In this document: positions 17,725 through 26,757 of the stretch, piece by piece
How positions within the stretch are numbered: the first letter of the stretch is position 1
How the letters are laid out: the number at the start of each line of letters is the position of its first letter
NCBI GenBank assembly: GCA_030834695.1
Contig: JAUQXK010000097.1
Location: 150,823 to 214,822 of the forward strand
Direction: 5' to 3'
Length of the DNA stretch: 64,000 bases
DNA from: Desulfobacterales bacterium
Lineage (GTDB): Bacteria > Desulfobacterota > Desulfobacteria > Desulfobacterales > SpSt-501
Position numbers and translations under genes: made by a program
Notes under the pieces: model-generated
Databases searched by the model: none
What the model was told of the DNA's origin: nothing
Seen by the model: only the letters and a program-made list of their open reading frames with translations

Positions 17725-19638
17725 ATGCCCAAAGTCATCGGAATCGATCTGGGGACCACCAATTCCTGCGTGGCGATCATGGATGGAGGCGACCCAAAGG
17801 TCATTACCAACCCCGAGGGGGGGCGCACGACGCCGTCCGTAGTGGCTGTTACGGAAAGCGGAGAACGTCTGGTGGGCCAGATCGCCAAACGCCAGGCGAT
17901 CACCAACCCAGAGAACACGGTGTTCGGCGTGAAGCGGCTGATTGGCCGGAAATATGTATCCAGGGAAGTTCAATACGACAAAAAGGTGCTGCCCTATAAG
18001 ATTGACGAAGCGTCGAACGGGGACGCCCGCCTGACCATCCGCGGCAAGCCTTACAGCCCGGCCGAAATATCTTCTTTTATCTTGGCCTTCATCAAGAAAT
18101 ATGCGGAAGACTACCTCGGAGAGAAGGTAAACGACGCCGTCATCACGGTTCCGGCCTACTTTGATGACAGCCAGCGCCAAGCCACCAAGGACGCCGGTAA
18201 AATCGCGGGGCTTAACGTCCTGCGCATCATCAACGAGCCTACGGCGGCCGCTCTGGCCTATGGCATGGACAAGAAACGCGAGGAAAAGATCGCGGTTTTT
18301 GACCTGGGCGGCGGGACCTTCGACATCTCCATTCTGGAAATCGGCGAGGGGGTTTTCGAGGTCAAGGCCACCAACGGAGACACGCACCTGGGCGGCGACG
18401 ATTTCGACATGCGCCTGATCACCTACCTGGCGGATGAATTTAAGAAAGACCAGGGCATTGACCTGCGCAACGATAAAATGGCTCTGCAACGGCTCAAGGA
18501 AGCCGCCGAGAAGGCCAAGATTGAGTTGTCCACGTCCATGGAAACGGACATCAACCTGCCGTTCATCACGGCCGATGCCAGCGGCCCGAAGCACCTGAAC
18601 CTTAAGATTACGCGCGCCAAGCTCGAAGGTCTGGTGAGCGATATCCTGGACAAATTGGAGGAACCCTGCCGAACCTGCATGAAGGATGCCGGCCTGAACC
18701 CCCGGGAGATTCATGAGGTTATTCTGGTCGGCGGCATGACCCGCATGCCCGCCGTGGTGGAGCGGGTACGCCGGATCTTCGGCAAGGAACCCAACAAGGG
18801 GGTCAACCCGGACGAGGTCGTGGCCGTAGGGGCCGCCATCCAGGGTGCGGTCCTGAAGGGCGACGTCAAGGACGTACTGCTGCTCGATGTAACGCCGCTG
18901 TCTCTCGGCATCGAGACCCTGGGGGGCATCATGACCCGCTTAATCGAGAAGAATACCACCATTCCCACTCGCAAGAGCCAAATCTTCTCGACGGCCACCG
19001 ACAGCCAGCCGGCCGTATCGATCCACGTGCTGCAGGGCGAGCGCGAAATGGCGTCCAACAACAAGACGTTGGGGCGCTTTGAGCTGGTCGGTATTCCACC
19101 GGCGCCGCGCGGCGTGCCCCAAATCGAAGTGACCTTCGATATCGACGCCAACGGTATCGTAAACGTGTCGGCCAAGGATAAGGCCACCAGCAAGGAGCAA
19201 TCGATTCAGATCACGGCCTCCTCCGGGCTGACCAAGGAAGAGATCGACCGGTTGGTGAAGGACGCCGAATCGCACACCGAGGAGGACCACAAGAAACGCG
19301 AACTGGTGGAGGCCCGCAACCATGCCGACACCCTGATCTACTCAACCGAGCGTTCCATCAAGGACCTCGGGGAAAAAGTGGACAAGGACACCAAGGTCAA
19401 AGTGGAGGAAGCCATCGCCAAACTGCACAAGGCCATGGAGGGCGATGACAAGGAGGAAATCCGGCGCCTGAGCGAGGAACTGACCAATGCCTCCCACAAG
19501 CTGGCCGAGGCGATGTACCAGCAGGCCTCCCAGGCCGAAGGCCAGAAAGCCGGAACGCAGGGCGGTGCAAAGGCCTCCAAACCCGAAGACGATGTCGTCG
19601 ATGCCGACTTCGAAGAAGTCAAAGACGACAAGAAATAG
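17725..19638 (+). CDS. dnaK: Chaperone DnaK (Hsp70)
   Basis: 637-aa Hsp70. The N-terminal ATPase domain has phosphate-binding loop [14 protein letters not shown] (residues 4-17) and phosphate-2 region [14 protein letters not shown]. The linker and substrate-binding domain begin near [19 protein letters not shown] (about 387-405). The lid ends in the charged tail [28 protein letters not shown] precedes the ATG. It is the last gene of a grpE-dnaK unit closed by a strong terminator. Confidence 0.98.
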   Translation: MPKVIGIDLGTTNSCVAIMDGGDPKVITNPEGGRTTPSVVAVTESGERLVGQIAKRQAITNPENTVFGVKRLIGRKYVSREVQYDKKVLPYKIDEASNGDARLTIRGKPYSPAEISSFILAFIKKYAEDYLGEKVNDAVITVPAYFDDSQRQATKDAGKIAGLNVLRIINEPTAAALAYGMDKKREEKIAVFDLGGGTFDISILEIGEGVFEVKATNGDTHLGGDDFDMRLITYLADEFKKDQGIDLRNDKMALQRLKEAAEKAKIELSTSMETDINLPFITADASGPKHLNLKITRAKLEGLVSDILDKLEEPCRTCMKDAGLNPREIHEVILVGGMTRMPAVVERVRRIFGKEPNKGVNPDEVVAVGAAIQGAVLKGDVKDVLLLDVTPLSLGIETLGGIMTRLIEKNTTIPTRKSQIFSTATDSQPAVSIHVLQGEREMASNNKTLGRFELVGIPPAPRGVPQIEVTFDIDANGIVNVSAKDKATSKEQSIQITASSGLTKEEIDRLVKDAESHTEEDHKKRELVEARNHADTLIYSTERSIKDLGEKVDKDTKVKVEEAIAKLHKAMEGDDKEEIRRLSEELTNASHKLAEAMYQQASQAEGQKAGTQGGAKASKPEDDVVDADFEEVKDDKK

Positions 19639-19660
19639 TTACACCCGTTCAGTTCGTGCC

Positions 19661-19696
19661 AAAAACCCGCCGATGCAAATCCATCGGCGGGTTTTT
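19661..19696 (+). terminator. Strong intrinsic terminator after dnaK
   Basis: A 15-bp perfect stem, from AAAAACCCGCCGATG (19661-19675) to CATCGGCGGGTTTTT (19682-19696), with a 6-nt loop and flanking A/T runs. It could act in both directions. Confidence 0.92.
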
Positions 19697-19701
19697 AGCT
19701 T

Positions 19702-19853
19702 ATTGCTTCGGCAACTAAATATGCCAAGGTTCGTCATTCCGGCGAACCCGGATCAATGCTCTCCGGGGCAGGCGCCGGAACCCAGGCTGGGAGTGGATGC
19801 CGGAGCAAGTCCGGTATGACGGCATTGACGTATTGGGCTGCCGGTTTAATAAA
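19702..19853 (+). repeat. Dispersed ~150-bp repeat, copy 1
   Basis: The text from ATTGCTTCGGCAACTAAATA to the GCTGCCGGTTTAATAAA end recurs with modest divergence at 20761-20915, in the same orientation. Both copies contain the GTCATTCCGGCGAA...GCCGGAATCCAG motif and end with a CCGGCATGACG-like segment, which make an imperfect palindrome. This is the REP-like 'TCATTCCGGC' family common in Desulfobacterota. The copies bracket the zinc-ribbon and uspA genes. Confidence 0.75.
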
Positions 19854-19904
19854 ACAGCCGTGGGGCCCCGTTAGAATCCAACCGCGGAGCCCAGGAGAAC
19901 GCTC

Positions 19905-20078
19905 ATGGAAGAGAAGACCGAAGAAAGCCGCGAAACCGACGCCTTATGTCGCGAGTGCGGCCATGCTTTCAAGGTTCATATCGACCGAATAATTTTTCGG
20001 GACGACGGCGCACCGGCTGAGAGTCAAACGACCGAGTGTCCGGTCTGCGGCTGCGGGAAATGCCGCATCGGGCGATAG
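19905..20078 (+). CDS. Small zinc-ribbon protein
   Basis: A 57-aa ORF with AGGAGA six bases before the ATG. It has two cysteine knuckles, CREC (residues 15-18) and CPVCGCGKC (44-52), separated by 25 residues, typical of a zinc ribbon or rubredoxin-like fold. Its function is unknown; similar small proteins act as metal-binding or nucleic-acid-binding modules. It lies between repeat copy 1 and uspA. Confidence 0.65.
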   Translation: MEEKTEESRETDALCRECGHAFKVHIDRIIFRDDGAPAESQTTECPVCGCGKCRIGR

Positions 20079-20167
20079 GGCACCTCCTACCTTTACATCC
20101 CGGCCGACCGTGCTAATTTTGCGGGCAATCCAACGCAAAACATCTATCCAAGACAGGAGATCTGACC

Positions 20168-20617
20168 ATGGACGTGAAGAGAATTCTCTGGCCGACGGAT
20201 TTTTCGAGGATCGCCGAAAAAGCGCTGCCGCATGTGAAATCCCTGACGGCGCAGTATGGCGCCGAAATCCACGTGCTTTACGTGATCGAGGATGTGGCCC
20301 ATCATGACGGTTGGTACGGAGCATTCGAGCAGAAGCGGGTGCAGGATCTCATGGAGCATGCCGAGAAAACAGCTAACCAGCGGCTGAGTCAACTTTGCGA
20401 CAAGTATATGGAAGGCTGCCCGCTTTACATCAAGCACGTAGCGGTGGGAGACCCCGCCAAAGAGATCCTCAAGCTGATCGACAAGGAAAAAGTGGACGTG
20501 GTCGTGATGGCCAGCCACGGCGCAAAGGGCAACTTCCGCTTCGGCAGCGTGACCGAGAAAGTGCTGAAAAATTCTCCCGTACCGGTCACCGTGGTGCCGG
20601 TGGAACCGTCGAAATAG
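20168..20617 (+). CDS. Universal stress protein UspA family
   Basis: A 149-aa single-domain Usp fold. The N terminus is KRILWPTDFS, the conserved strand is DVVVMASHGAKGN, and the C-terminal GSVTEKVLKNSPVPVTVVP motif ends the nucleotide-binding region. The loop between GAKG and GS is shortened. ACAGGAG lies before the ATG. These proteins accumulate under starvation or redox stress; the exact role is not readable. Confidence 0.92.
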   Translation: MDVKRILWPTDFSRIAEKALPHVKSLTAQYGAEIHVLYVIEDVAHHDGWYGAFEQKRVQDLMEHAEKTANQRLSQLCDKYMEGCPLYIKHVAVGDPAKEILKLIDKEKVDVVVMASHGAKGNFRFGSVTEKVLKNSPVPVTVVPVEPSK

Positions 20618-20639
20618 TCAGGGCCTCATCGTCTTTGCG

Positions 20640-20915
20640 TCGTCATTCCGGCATGCTTTTAGCCGGAATCCATTGAATTCAATCCGTTCTGGATGCACCC
20701 GTATCGTGGTGCGGGGCAGGCTTATCACGTCCGGCATGACGGTCCTATTTCGAGACGATTATTACTTCGGCGATTAAATATGCCAAGATTTGTCATTCCG
20801 GCGAACCCCGATCAATGATCTCCGGGGCAGGCGCCGGAATCCAGAGCGGGAGTGGATGCCGGATCAAGTCCGGCATGACGGTATTTGCGTATTTCGCTGC
20901 CGGTCTAGAAATAAA
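20640..20915 (+). repeat. REP-like repeats: short copy plus ~150-bp copy 2
   Basis: This gene-free gap between uspA and the rubrerythrin-like gene holds two repeats. A variant at about 20640-20742 runs from CGTCATTCCGGCATG to CCGGCATGACGG. The second copy of the 19702 repeat spans 20761-20915. Both can fold into long hairpins through TCATTCCGGC/GCCGGAATGA-type ends. No ORF is apparent. Confidence 0.75.
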
Positions 20916-20946
20916 TCGCCAGCACGGAGAGGAAGTATAAATCATA

Positions 20947-21411
20947 TCACCCTCCCGACGTTTGGGGGAACGCCGTGTTCGCGTAAAGATACTCCATCTT
21001 CTCCTTGTGCTTCAGCTCCTCGTTGGCCATCTGAAGCAGCATCTCCCGAGCGTCTCCCGCCGCATGCTGCTGGGCCAACACGGTGTAGAACTGGTGTGAC
21101 CGCATCTCCCGGTGGGAGGCCACGAGGTAGACCTGAGCGCTGTTCATGTCTTCGCTCACAGCGGGCTCCTCCTGGTGCTCGGCGATCTTGTAATAGACCA
21201 CGTCGCTGAGCCTCAGGCCGGCGGCGCCGAACTCCCCGTTGCGGTATTTCACCAGAAACGCTTTGTGCTTCTGCTCTTCGCCGGCGATCCAATCAATGGT
21301 TTCGCCCACAGCCGGGTCTTGGACCCTTCCGCACAGGTTGCGATAAAAGGCATACGCATCTTCTTCGCGCTGAATCGCCGTATCGATCAATTTCAAAAGC
21401 TTTGGGTCCAT
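20947..21411 (-). CDS. Rubrerythrin / ferritin-like di-iron protein
   Basis: A 154-aa four-helix protein with carboxylate/His motifs of the ferritin-like family: REEDAYAFY (helix 1), GEEQKHKAF (helix 2) and NEELKHKEKMEYLY (helix 4). There is no C-terminal rubredoxin domain, so it is a short erythrin rather than a full rubrerythrin. It probably detoxifies peroxide or stores iron in an anaerobe. The start at 21411 is chosen because AGGAGG sits 7 bases upstream; an ATG two codons earlier is too close to it. Confidence 0.85.
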   Translation of the reverse strand: MDPKLLKLIDTAIQREEDAYAFYRNLCGRVQDPAVGETIDWIAGEEQKHKAFLVKYRNGEFGAAGLRLSDVVYYKIAEHQEEPAVSEDMNSAQVYLVASHREMRSHQFYTVLAQQHAAGDAREMLLQMANEELKHKEKMEYLYANTAFPQTSGG

Positions 21412-21472
21412 CGCCATACCTCCTGTGGTTGCCGCGTGGGTGGTTAGAAAATCGATGCCGCGCGCCGGGATT

Positions 21473-22270
21473 TCAGAATCTGCGCGGCCGACGTCGGGGG
21501 GCCACCACCGCACCGTAGACCAGCAGGTAAACGGTGGCCATGCCGAATGCCGCCAGCGTGCCCCATCCGACCCCCCATGCCGGATAGAGATAGGAAACCG
21601 ATACGCCATAAGTAATCAGCGACCCGATCCCGTGCGGAAAATTCTTGATAATTGTATGCACGTGAGCCTTATCATAGGTAAAATGGACGATCAACATAAG
21701 CGGCAGCAGGGCGGTCGGAAAGGCTGAAAAAAGACCGGCCCAGGCCGGCCCCACGACCTGGGCCGCCGCCGTGATAGTGACAATGATGCCGGCCGCGAAG
21801 GCGGCCCGCAGAAAGAGGATGATAGGCGTCAACCGCACGCTGCGGGTGATGGCGACATCCCGAATGCCGCGGAAGAGACGGACAAACAAGGCCATCGAAC
21901 CGACGGCGGCAAAAACGGCCAATCCCCGCGAGAAGGGAACCAGGCGCAGCAGCCCGGCCGCCGCGAAATAACTGGCCAAGCCGGCTGCCGCGGAAGCCAA
22001 AATGCCGCGGCCGACGGTCCGCCGGGACGCCATGAAATAGCCGTACACAAACGCCTGCGACGCCGCCAGCCCGGCCAAGGTGTAGACCGCGCTCTCGGCT
22101 GCGAATTCGGGTGAAATTTCCAAACCGATGAAAAAAAGTGCGATGGCGGCGCCCAACGGGTAACCGGACAGCAGCCCGGCCGCCCGCGGGCTGACCCGCT
22201 CGGCCACCAGGGATAGCGCCAGCACCATTCCGATGGTCACGGCGATCTTCGCGGCCAGAAAAAGACTCAT
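21473..22270 (-). CDS. Polytopic membrane protein with internal repeat, unknown function
   Basis: A 265-aa protein with about eight or nine hydrophobic segments. Two halves share a similar motif: AAGLLSGYPLGAAIALFFIG (about 30-49) and WAGLFSAFPTALLPLMLIVH (about 180-199). This suggests a duplicated, possibly inverted-topology transporter fold reminiscent of GlpM-like proteins. I cannot name the family with confidence. Its neighbours give no clear pathway. Confidence 0.7.
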   Translation of the reverse strand: MSLFLAAKIAVTIGMVLALSLVAERVSPRAAGLLSGYPLGAAIALFFIGLEISPEFAAESAVYTLAGLAASQAFVYGYFMASRRTVGRGILASAAAGLASYFAAAGLLRLVPFSRGLAVFAAVGSMALFVRLFRGIRDVAITRSVRLTPIILFLRAAFAAGIIVTITAAAQVVGPAWAGLFSAFPTALLPLMLIVHFTYDKAHVHTIIKNFPHGIGSLITYGVSVSYLYPAWGVGWGTLAAFGMATVYLLVYGAVVAPRRRPRRF

Positions 22271-22414
22271 GGACTTTACACGCAGCCGATCTTTGCGCTA
22301 AGGGATTGTGGTGGAGCACCCGTATTCCAAGAGGAACAAGCACAGGCCCGCCGCGGCGCACCAGTTCGCGCGCAAGGGGTGGCCTATCGGATTGCCGGAG
22401 CAGAGATAAGCGCC

Positions 22415-22879
22415 ATGACGACCTTACACGCTGAAGCGGAAATCAGAAAAGCAGTGTTCATCCGCCTTTCTCCTGGAACGGATCTCATCTCTGGCATCGC
22501 AGCAGTCTGCCGGGACCGCGGGATCCATTCGGCCTGCATTGCCAGTTGCATCGCCAGCCTTCGACGCGCCTCGTTATTTGTGGTGGTGCCCAAAGAAAAC
22601 CGAGTCGGCGGTGGTTACAGCGAACCGGTTCACCTGGAGGCCCCGCTGGAGCTTGTCTCCGGGCAGGGGAGTATCGGCGAGACGGCCGACGGTGAACTCT
22701 TCGTGCACCTGCATGCCGCCCTGAGCGATGCCCGTGGAAGGGCCTATGGCGGCCATCTGATCCAGGGCCATTGCCCGGTTCTGATCACTTCCGAAATCGT
22801 GATCCTGCCCCTTGACGCCGTGCGCCTCAAACGCGTTTACGATCCCGAAGTAGAGATGCCCATTTTAAGACCGACATAG
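22415..22879 (+). CDS. PPC domain (DUF296) protein
   Basis: A 154-aa protein spanning one PPC/DUF296 domain, which trimerises. The signature region is HLHAALSDARGRAYGGHLIQ (about residues 98-117), followed by TSEIVILP. In plants the domain accompanies AT-hooks; bacterial versions stand alone and their role is unknown. ATG at 22415 is used; an in-frame upstream extension has no ribosome-binding site. Confidence 0.85.
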   Translation: MTTLHAEAEIRKAVFIRLSPGTDLISGIAAVCRDRGIHSACIASCIASLRRASLFVVVPKENRVGGGYSEPVHLEAPLELVSGQGSIGETADGELFVHLHAALSDARGRAYGGHLIQGHCPVLITSEIVILPLDAVRLKRVYDPEVEMPILRPT

Positions 22880-22987
22880 CCACGGCACGATCCGCACGGC
22901 ATGCGACGCACGGGGAATTTCCCTGCGTCCGGATCCCTTCACCTGGCCGCTTTCCGGTCGGGAATCCGCATTCACCGCCCAGGCCGT

Positions 22988-24280
22988 TCAACCTTTCTGC
23001 AATTCGGCTTTAACGTTTTCCACCGCCGCATAGGCGGTCGAAAACGCCAACCCGGATCCGCATTTCATGCGGATCCAATCCTGGTGAGCCAGGATCGACC
23101 CGGCTGCGAAAAGACGCGGGTGGACCGGTCGGCCGACGGCATCGAGGGGTCTGAAGAACTCGTCGGTCTGCAATCCGGCGCGGTTCACCGGATGGCCCCG
23201 GCGGTCGAGGAAATCCTCGCGATGCCAGTCGTCCCTCCGTTCGGGCTGATGGACCGGAAGATTGAAAATCGACTCCCGGAGGCCGTGACGGTCGGCCTGC
23301 AGGCCTCCGCCCATGAATCTTCCGGTCGCCAGCAGGACGGCCGCCGCCTGAACGGTGCGATCGGGTTCCATGCTCCCGGCCTCCAGCAGAAATCCCGAAT
23401 TTCGATGGACGGTGGCACGAAAAACCTTGTTTTCCAGAAGCAAGCCCGTCTTGCGGCCGGCCAGCCCGCGCTCAAAGGCCTCCTTCATGCGCAGGCCCGT
23501 CACCCCGGGCGGCATGGTGGGGATCTCGAACACCGGACATCCCAAGCGTTTTTCAAGGTCCCGCATGACCTCGGCCGACCTCGATATTCCCAGGATCGCC
23601 GGAACGCCGATGGCGGCGGCTCCCTGAATGTGAGGCTCCAAGACGGCGGCCCAGTTCGCGCGGGAACCCGCGGTTTCCAGCGACCGGGCCAGCCGTTCCG
23701 GGAAGACGTCTCCTTCCGGATGGGTTCCGGGAAAAACGACCTTCACCGTCCTCAGGTTCGGCCAGGCGCCGCCCAAAGTGGCTCTTATCTGATGCGTACT
23801 GAACCCCTTGAGGCCCTGGATGTCGACCAGCAGGCAGGCCGCCTTGTGTTGCCGGGCAGCGACCCCGCTCCACATGGTCAGGGGAACCCGGTAGGTCAAC
23901 TTGACCGTTCCCACCGAGGTCAGAACAGCCGCGTTGCGATCCGGAAAACCCGAGTAGGAAAGCCCCTGCGCTTCAAAAAACGCCAGGACCTCCTCGAAGG
24001 CGGCGCGGATGGTCGCAGTGGAAAGCCTGGCATAGGGATGCTGCGGCAGATCCTTCACCACAGCCGCGATCGCAGCCCAGGGATCGTTCCACAACGTTCC
24101 GGCTTCCAAGGGGTGAACGCCCATCAAGTCCAGGAACCCGGTGGCGAAGATGATTTCGCCGGTTCGCCCCACCAGGACGGTGGAAAGCCCCCGGTTGACC
24201 GCAAACAAGGCCGCGGCCATTCCCGCCATGCCGCTTCCGATGACGCACAGATCGCAGGTAATGGGGGCCGTATCCGTCAT
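22988..24280 (-). CDS. glpB: Anaerobic glycerol-3-phosphate dehydrogenase subunit B
   Basis: A 430-aa FAD/FMN-containing GlpB-family protein. The dinucleotide motif CVIGSGMAGMAAA lies at about 11-23 and the C-terminal AAGSILAHQDWIRMKCGSG is a typical GlpB ending. It pairs with GlpA to oxidise glycerol-3-phosphate to DHAP, delivering electrons to the membrane through GlpC in characterised systems. The start codon overlaps the glpA stop (ATGA). No glpC follows. Confidence 0.92.
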   Translation of the reverse strand: MTDTAPITCDLCVIGSGMAGMAAALFAVNRGLSTVLVGRTGEIIFATGFLDLMGVHPLEAGTLWNDPWAAIAAVVKDLPQHPYARLSTATIRAAFEEVLAFFEAQGLSYSGFPDRNAAVLTSVGTVKLTYRVPLTMWSGVAARQHKAACLLVDIQGLKGFSTHQIRATLGGAWPNLRTVKVVFPGTHPEGDVFPERLARSLETAGSRANWAAVLEPHIQGAAAIGVPAILGISRSAEVMRDLEKRLGCPVFEIPTMPPGVTGLRMKEAFERGLAGRKTGLLLENKVFRATVHRNSGFLLEAGSMEPDRTVQAAAVLLATGRFMGGGLQADRHGLRESIFNLPVHQPERRDDWHREDFLDRRGHPVNRAGLQTDEFFRPLDAVGRPVHPRLFAAGSILAHQDWIRMKCGSGLAFSTAYAAVENVKAELQKG

Positions 24281-25830
24281 CGGCGTCCTCCCAGCTCCAG
24301 TCCCAGGTATCCGCAGTGAACGGCTTCCTGAAGCTCCTCTTGAAACAGGGCCGTACCCCACAGAATCGGACGCATCCCCCGCCAGCGGGCGCTCAGAAAA
24401 GACCGCAGGTCCGCCAGCCCCTGTCGGCCCTCAAGCCGGCCCTGATCGTAAAGATAGGCGTTGATGCGCAATCCGCAGAAGGCGCCCTGGCAGGTGCCCT
24501 TGCCGACCCGGCTGCGTCGGCCGATCGCATACAGGCTGGGCAAACCGCCCTGCTCGTGGATGCCGTCGATGACCGCATCGACGGCGCTGGCCGGCACCAT
24601 TTCACACTCGCACAGCAGCAGGTCGCCGGGCGCCTTGGCCTTCATCCACAGTTTGGGGGAAAGGCCCGCCGCCGTCCATCGGTTGGCCGCGAAGGGCTTG
24701 AGCGCCTTAACCGCCGTGAGACCGGGCCGGTCGACGCCCAGCCGCCGGGAGACCAGGTCGGCGGTTTTTTCGGCCATCAATCGATAGGTGGTCAGTTTCC
24801 CGCCGATGATGGAGATGAAGTTTTCGATTCCATCGGTGGCATGATCCAGCAGGGCGAAGCCGCGGCTGAGCGCACGGCCGTCGTCCATCGACCGGGAGCC
24901 CACCAGCGGCCTTACGCCGGCATAGGCGCGGATGTAGCGCGTCGTCTTCAAGGACGGCACCATGGCCGAGGCCGTTTCGACGATGTGGTCGCTCTCCGGC
25001 ACGGTGGGAACGATCCGGGCCAGGGAGTCGATGGGGATGGAGGTCGTTCCTAGAATCGAGACCGTGCCCCCCGGCACCAGGATGTCGGCATCCGAAGCCG
25101 GCCGCAGGCGGTTGATCACCCGCTGGGTCAATCGTTGGTCGGTGATGAGCAGGCTCCCCTTCGAATACAGCAGGTCCATCTCGATTCCGGCCCGTGCGGC
25201 GACTTCCCGGGCCCAGGCGCCGGCGGCGTTCACGATCAGATCGGCCGTCATCCAGCTTTCCTCGCCGGTCTCATCGTTGATCAGACGGATGCGCCGAATG
25301 CGGCCGCTGTCACGGTCGAAGCCGACCACGCGCGTGTGCAGCATGACGCGGCTGCCGAGTTCCAGGGCTTCTGAAAGGTTGTCGAGGCAAAGATGAAACG
25401 GGTCCACCGATGCATCCGGCACCTGGAAAGCGGCGATCAGCCGCTCGGAAAGCACCGGCTCAAGCTCCCGGGCCTCGGCGGCGCTGATCGCCTTGCAGGC
25501 GATTCCGCAGCGTGAGCAAAGGGACGGAAAATCGGCGACATAAGCTTCATCGTCGCCCTCGACCGCCACGAAAAGCCCGCCGGTGTCTTCGATGCAATGG
25601 CCGGCCACTCGCTTGAGCAGAGCGCTCTCCTCGCGGCATTCGACCGCTGCCATCGGGTCGCTGCGCACGTAGCGCGCCCCGCTGTGCAGCAGCCCGTGAT
25701 TGGCTCCGGACGCACCGGCGGCAATGTCCCGTTTTTCGACTAGAACGGAATGAATTCCCCGCAAAGCCAGATCCCTGGCCAGTCCGACGCCGGTGATTCC
25801 GCCGCCGATGATCAAAACCTGGGTTTCCAA
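24277..25830 (-). CDS. glpA: Anaerobic glycerol-3-phosphate dehydrogenase subunit A
   Basis: A 517-aa flavoprotein. The FAD motif GGGITGVGLARDLALRG (about 9-25) and DAO-type catalytic domain are followed by a C-terminal BFD-like [2Fe-2S] domain with CECE near 390 and CQGAFC near 442. The start is a TTG with GGGGAG seven bases upstream. Together with glpB it encodes the anaerobic G3P dehydrogenase. The membrane FeS subunit GlpC is not adjacent; the HdrD/GlpC-like gene at 58672 belongs to another context. Confidence 0.93.
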   Translation of the reverse strand: METQVLIIGGGITGVGLARDLALRGIHSVLVEKRDIAAGASGANHGLLHSGARYVRSDPMAAVECREESALLKRVAGHCIEDTGGLFVAVEGDDEAYVADFPSLCSRCGIACKAISAAEARELEPVLSERLIAAFQVPDASVDPFHLCLDNLSEALELGSRVMLHTRVVGFDRDSGRIRRIRLINDETGEESWMTADLIVNAAGAWAREVAARAGIEMDLLYSKGSLLITDQRLTQRVINRLRPASDADILVPGGTVSILGTTSIPIDSLARIVPTVPESDHIVETASAMVPSLKTTRYIRAYAGVRPLVGSRSMDDGRALSRGFALLDHATDGIENFISIIGGKLTTYRLMAEKTADLVSRRLGVDRPGLTAVKALKPFAANRWTAAGLSPKLWMKAKAPGDLLLCECEMVPASAVDAVIDGIHEQGGLPSLYAIGRRSRVGKGTCQGAFCGLRINAYLYDQGRLEGRQGLADLRSFLSARWRGMRPILWGTALFQEELQEAVHCGYLGLELGGRR

Positions 25831-25944
25831 AAGATCACTCCCCTATCTCTTGATGGAGCGGCATGTCATCGATCGCCCGCAGGCGATGCTGGATTCATGC
25901 GGTCATTCGTTTACAAAACCTTATCATTAAATGCTTACTGGTGC

Positions 25945-25984
25945 AAAATGAAAGGCGCTGCCAGATGGTAGCGCCTTTCATTTT
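25945..25984 (-). terminator. Intrinsic terminator upstream of glpA
   Basis: A 15-bp perfect stem, AAAATGAAAGGCGCT (25945-25959) with AGCGCCTTTCATTTT (25970-25984), loop 10 nt. T-tracts occur on both strands, so it can terminate minus-strand transcription from the zraP-like gene and is bidirectional in principle. Confidence 0.8.
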
Positions 25985-26063
25985 CGTTCAGGTGTCCGCA
26001 GTTCCATGAAAGAATTGCACCAGGCTTGCGCAGCTGGACCCTGCAGGGTGCCCCCAAAACAAA

Positions 26064-26089
26064 CCGGGGGAAGCATGCGCCTCCCCCGG
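26064..26089 (-). terminator. Intrinsic terminator of the zraP-like gene
   Basis: CCGGGGGA (26064-26071) pairs with TCCCCCGG (26082-26089). On the minus strand the stem is followed by TTTGTTTT. It lies 25 bp after the stop codon of the zraP-like gene. Confidence 0.85.
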
Positions 26090-26113
26090 AATGATTCTTC
26101 TGTATGATTTATA

Positions 26114-26644
26114 TTACTGCCAGCAGGGTCCTCCGCCGGGGCAGCCGCCGCGGCCGGGGCCTTTGCCGCCGGGCCCCATGCCGTAGCCCGGACCCATCCC
26201 TCGGCCATACCCGCCGCCGAAACCCTTGCCGTAGATCTGCGGGTAGTCTTTCTTCATTTTGAGCTGATGTTCGAGTCGCTTCTGGTCCAGCTCGTTCTCG
26301 AAACCGGAGACTTCCTTCTGCAGCTCGGCCGCCTTCTTGGCGTCCGGGGTCTGCTTGGCCAGTTCGGCCTTCAACTCCAGCTCTTTCTGGTAGTGCCGGT
26401 CGCGCAGCTCTCGGGTGCTCTCGAGGAAGGCGCTGCGTTCTTTCTGCACGGTGGCGATGTCTTCATCCGAGAGGTTTCCGCCGAAACCCGGGCCGCCGAA
26501 TCCGCCGCCCCGCGGGCAGTTTCCGGAACCCGGCCCCGCGCCGTAGCCGCCGCCCCTTCCCCAGGCATAGGAATCGGCTGAATATCCGATAAGACCTATA
26601 ACCGCCAGGACCGCCAGAACCAGACCTACATGCTTTGCTCTCAT
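26114..26644 (-). CDS. zraP: ZraP/CpxP-like periplasmic metal-responsive chaperone
   Basis: A 176-aa secreted protein. The signal peptide is at about residues 1-27 (ends DSYAWG). A Gly-rich segment precedes a helical ZraP core (about 55-140) with LSDEDIATVQKERSAFLEST, and the C terminus is Gly/Pro/Met/Cys-rich. ZraP is a zinc-binding periplasmic chaperone that represses its own two-component system. The start is placed at 26644, where GGAGGT lies seven bases upstream. It is divergent from a ZraS/ZraR-like pair at 27151-30284 and has its own sigma-54 promoter, reproducing the enterobacterial zraP-zraSR layout. Confidence 0.85.
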   Translation of the reverse strand: MRAKHVGLVLAVLAVIGLIGYSADSYAWGRGGGYGAGPGSGNCPRGGGFGGPGFGGNLSDEDIATVQKERSAFLESTRELRDRHYQKELELKAELAKQTPDAKKAAELQKEVSGFENELDQKRLEHQLKMKKDYPQIYGKGFGGGYGRGMGPGYGMGPGGKGPGRGGCPGGGPCWQ

Positions 26645-26698
26645 GTTGATTACCTCCATTTGATTTTACACATTCAATCGGTACACACCCCCGATATT

Positions 26699-26715
26699 TA
26701 GCAAGGCCGATGCCA
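26699..26715 (-). promoter_or_regulatory. Sigma-54 promoter of the zraP-like gene
   Basis: On the minus strand the sequence TGGCATCGGCCTTGCTA matches the sigma-54 consensus (TGGCAC-N5-TTGCW), with GG (-24) and GC (-12) exactly 10 bases apart. The predicted transcription start is near 26690, about 45 nt before the ATG. The ZraR-like NtrC-family protein encoded next door is the natural activator (inference). Confidence 0.82.
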
Positions 26716-26757
26716 AACATGAATCTTGCGCGCCATTTCGTATTAACCAGATGTAAT

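Noticed and set aside
16516-18714. 732-codon antisense frame across SRP RNA, grpE and dnaK
   Set aside because: It runs through an RNA gene and two well-identified genes; it is an artefact of codon bias.
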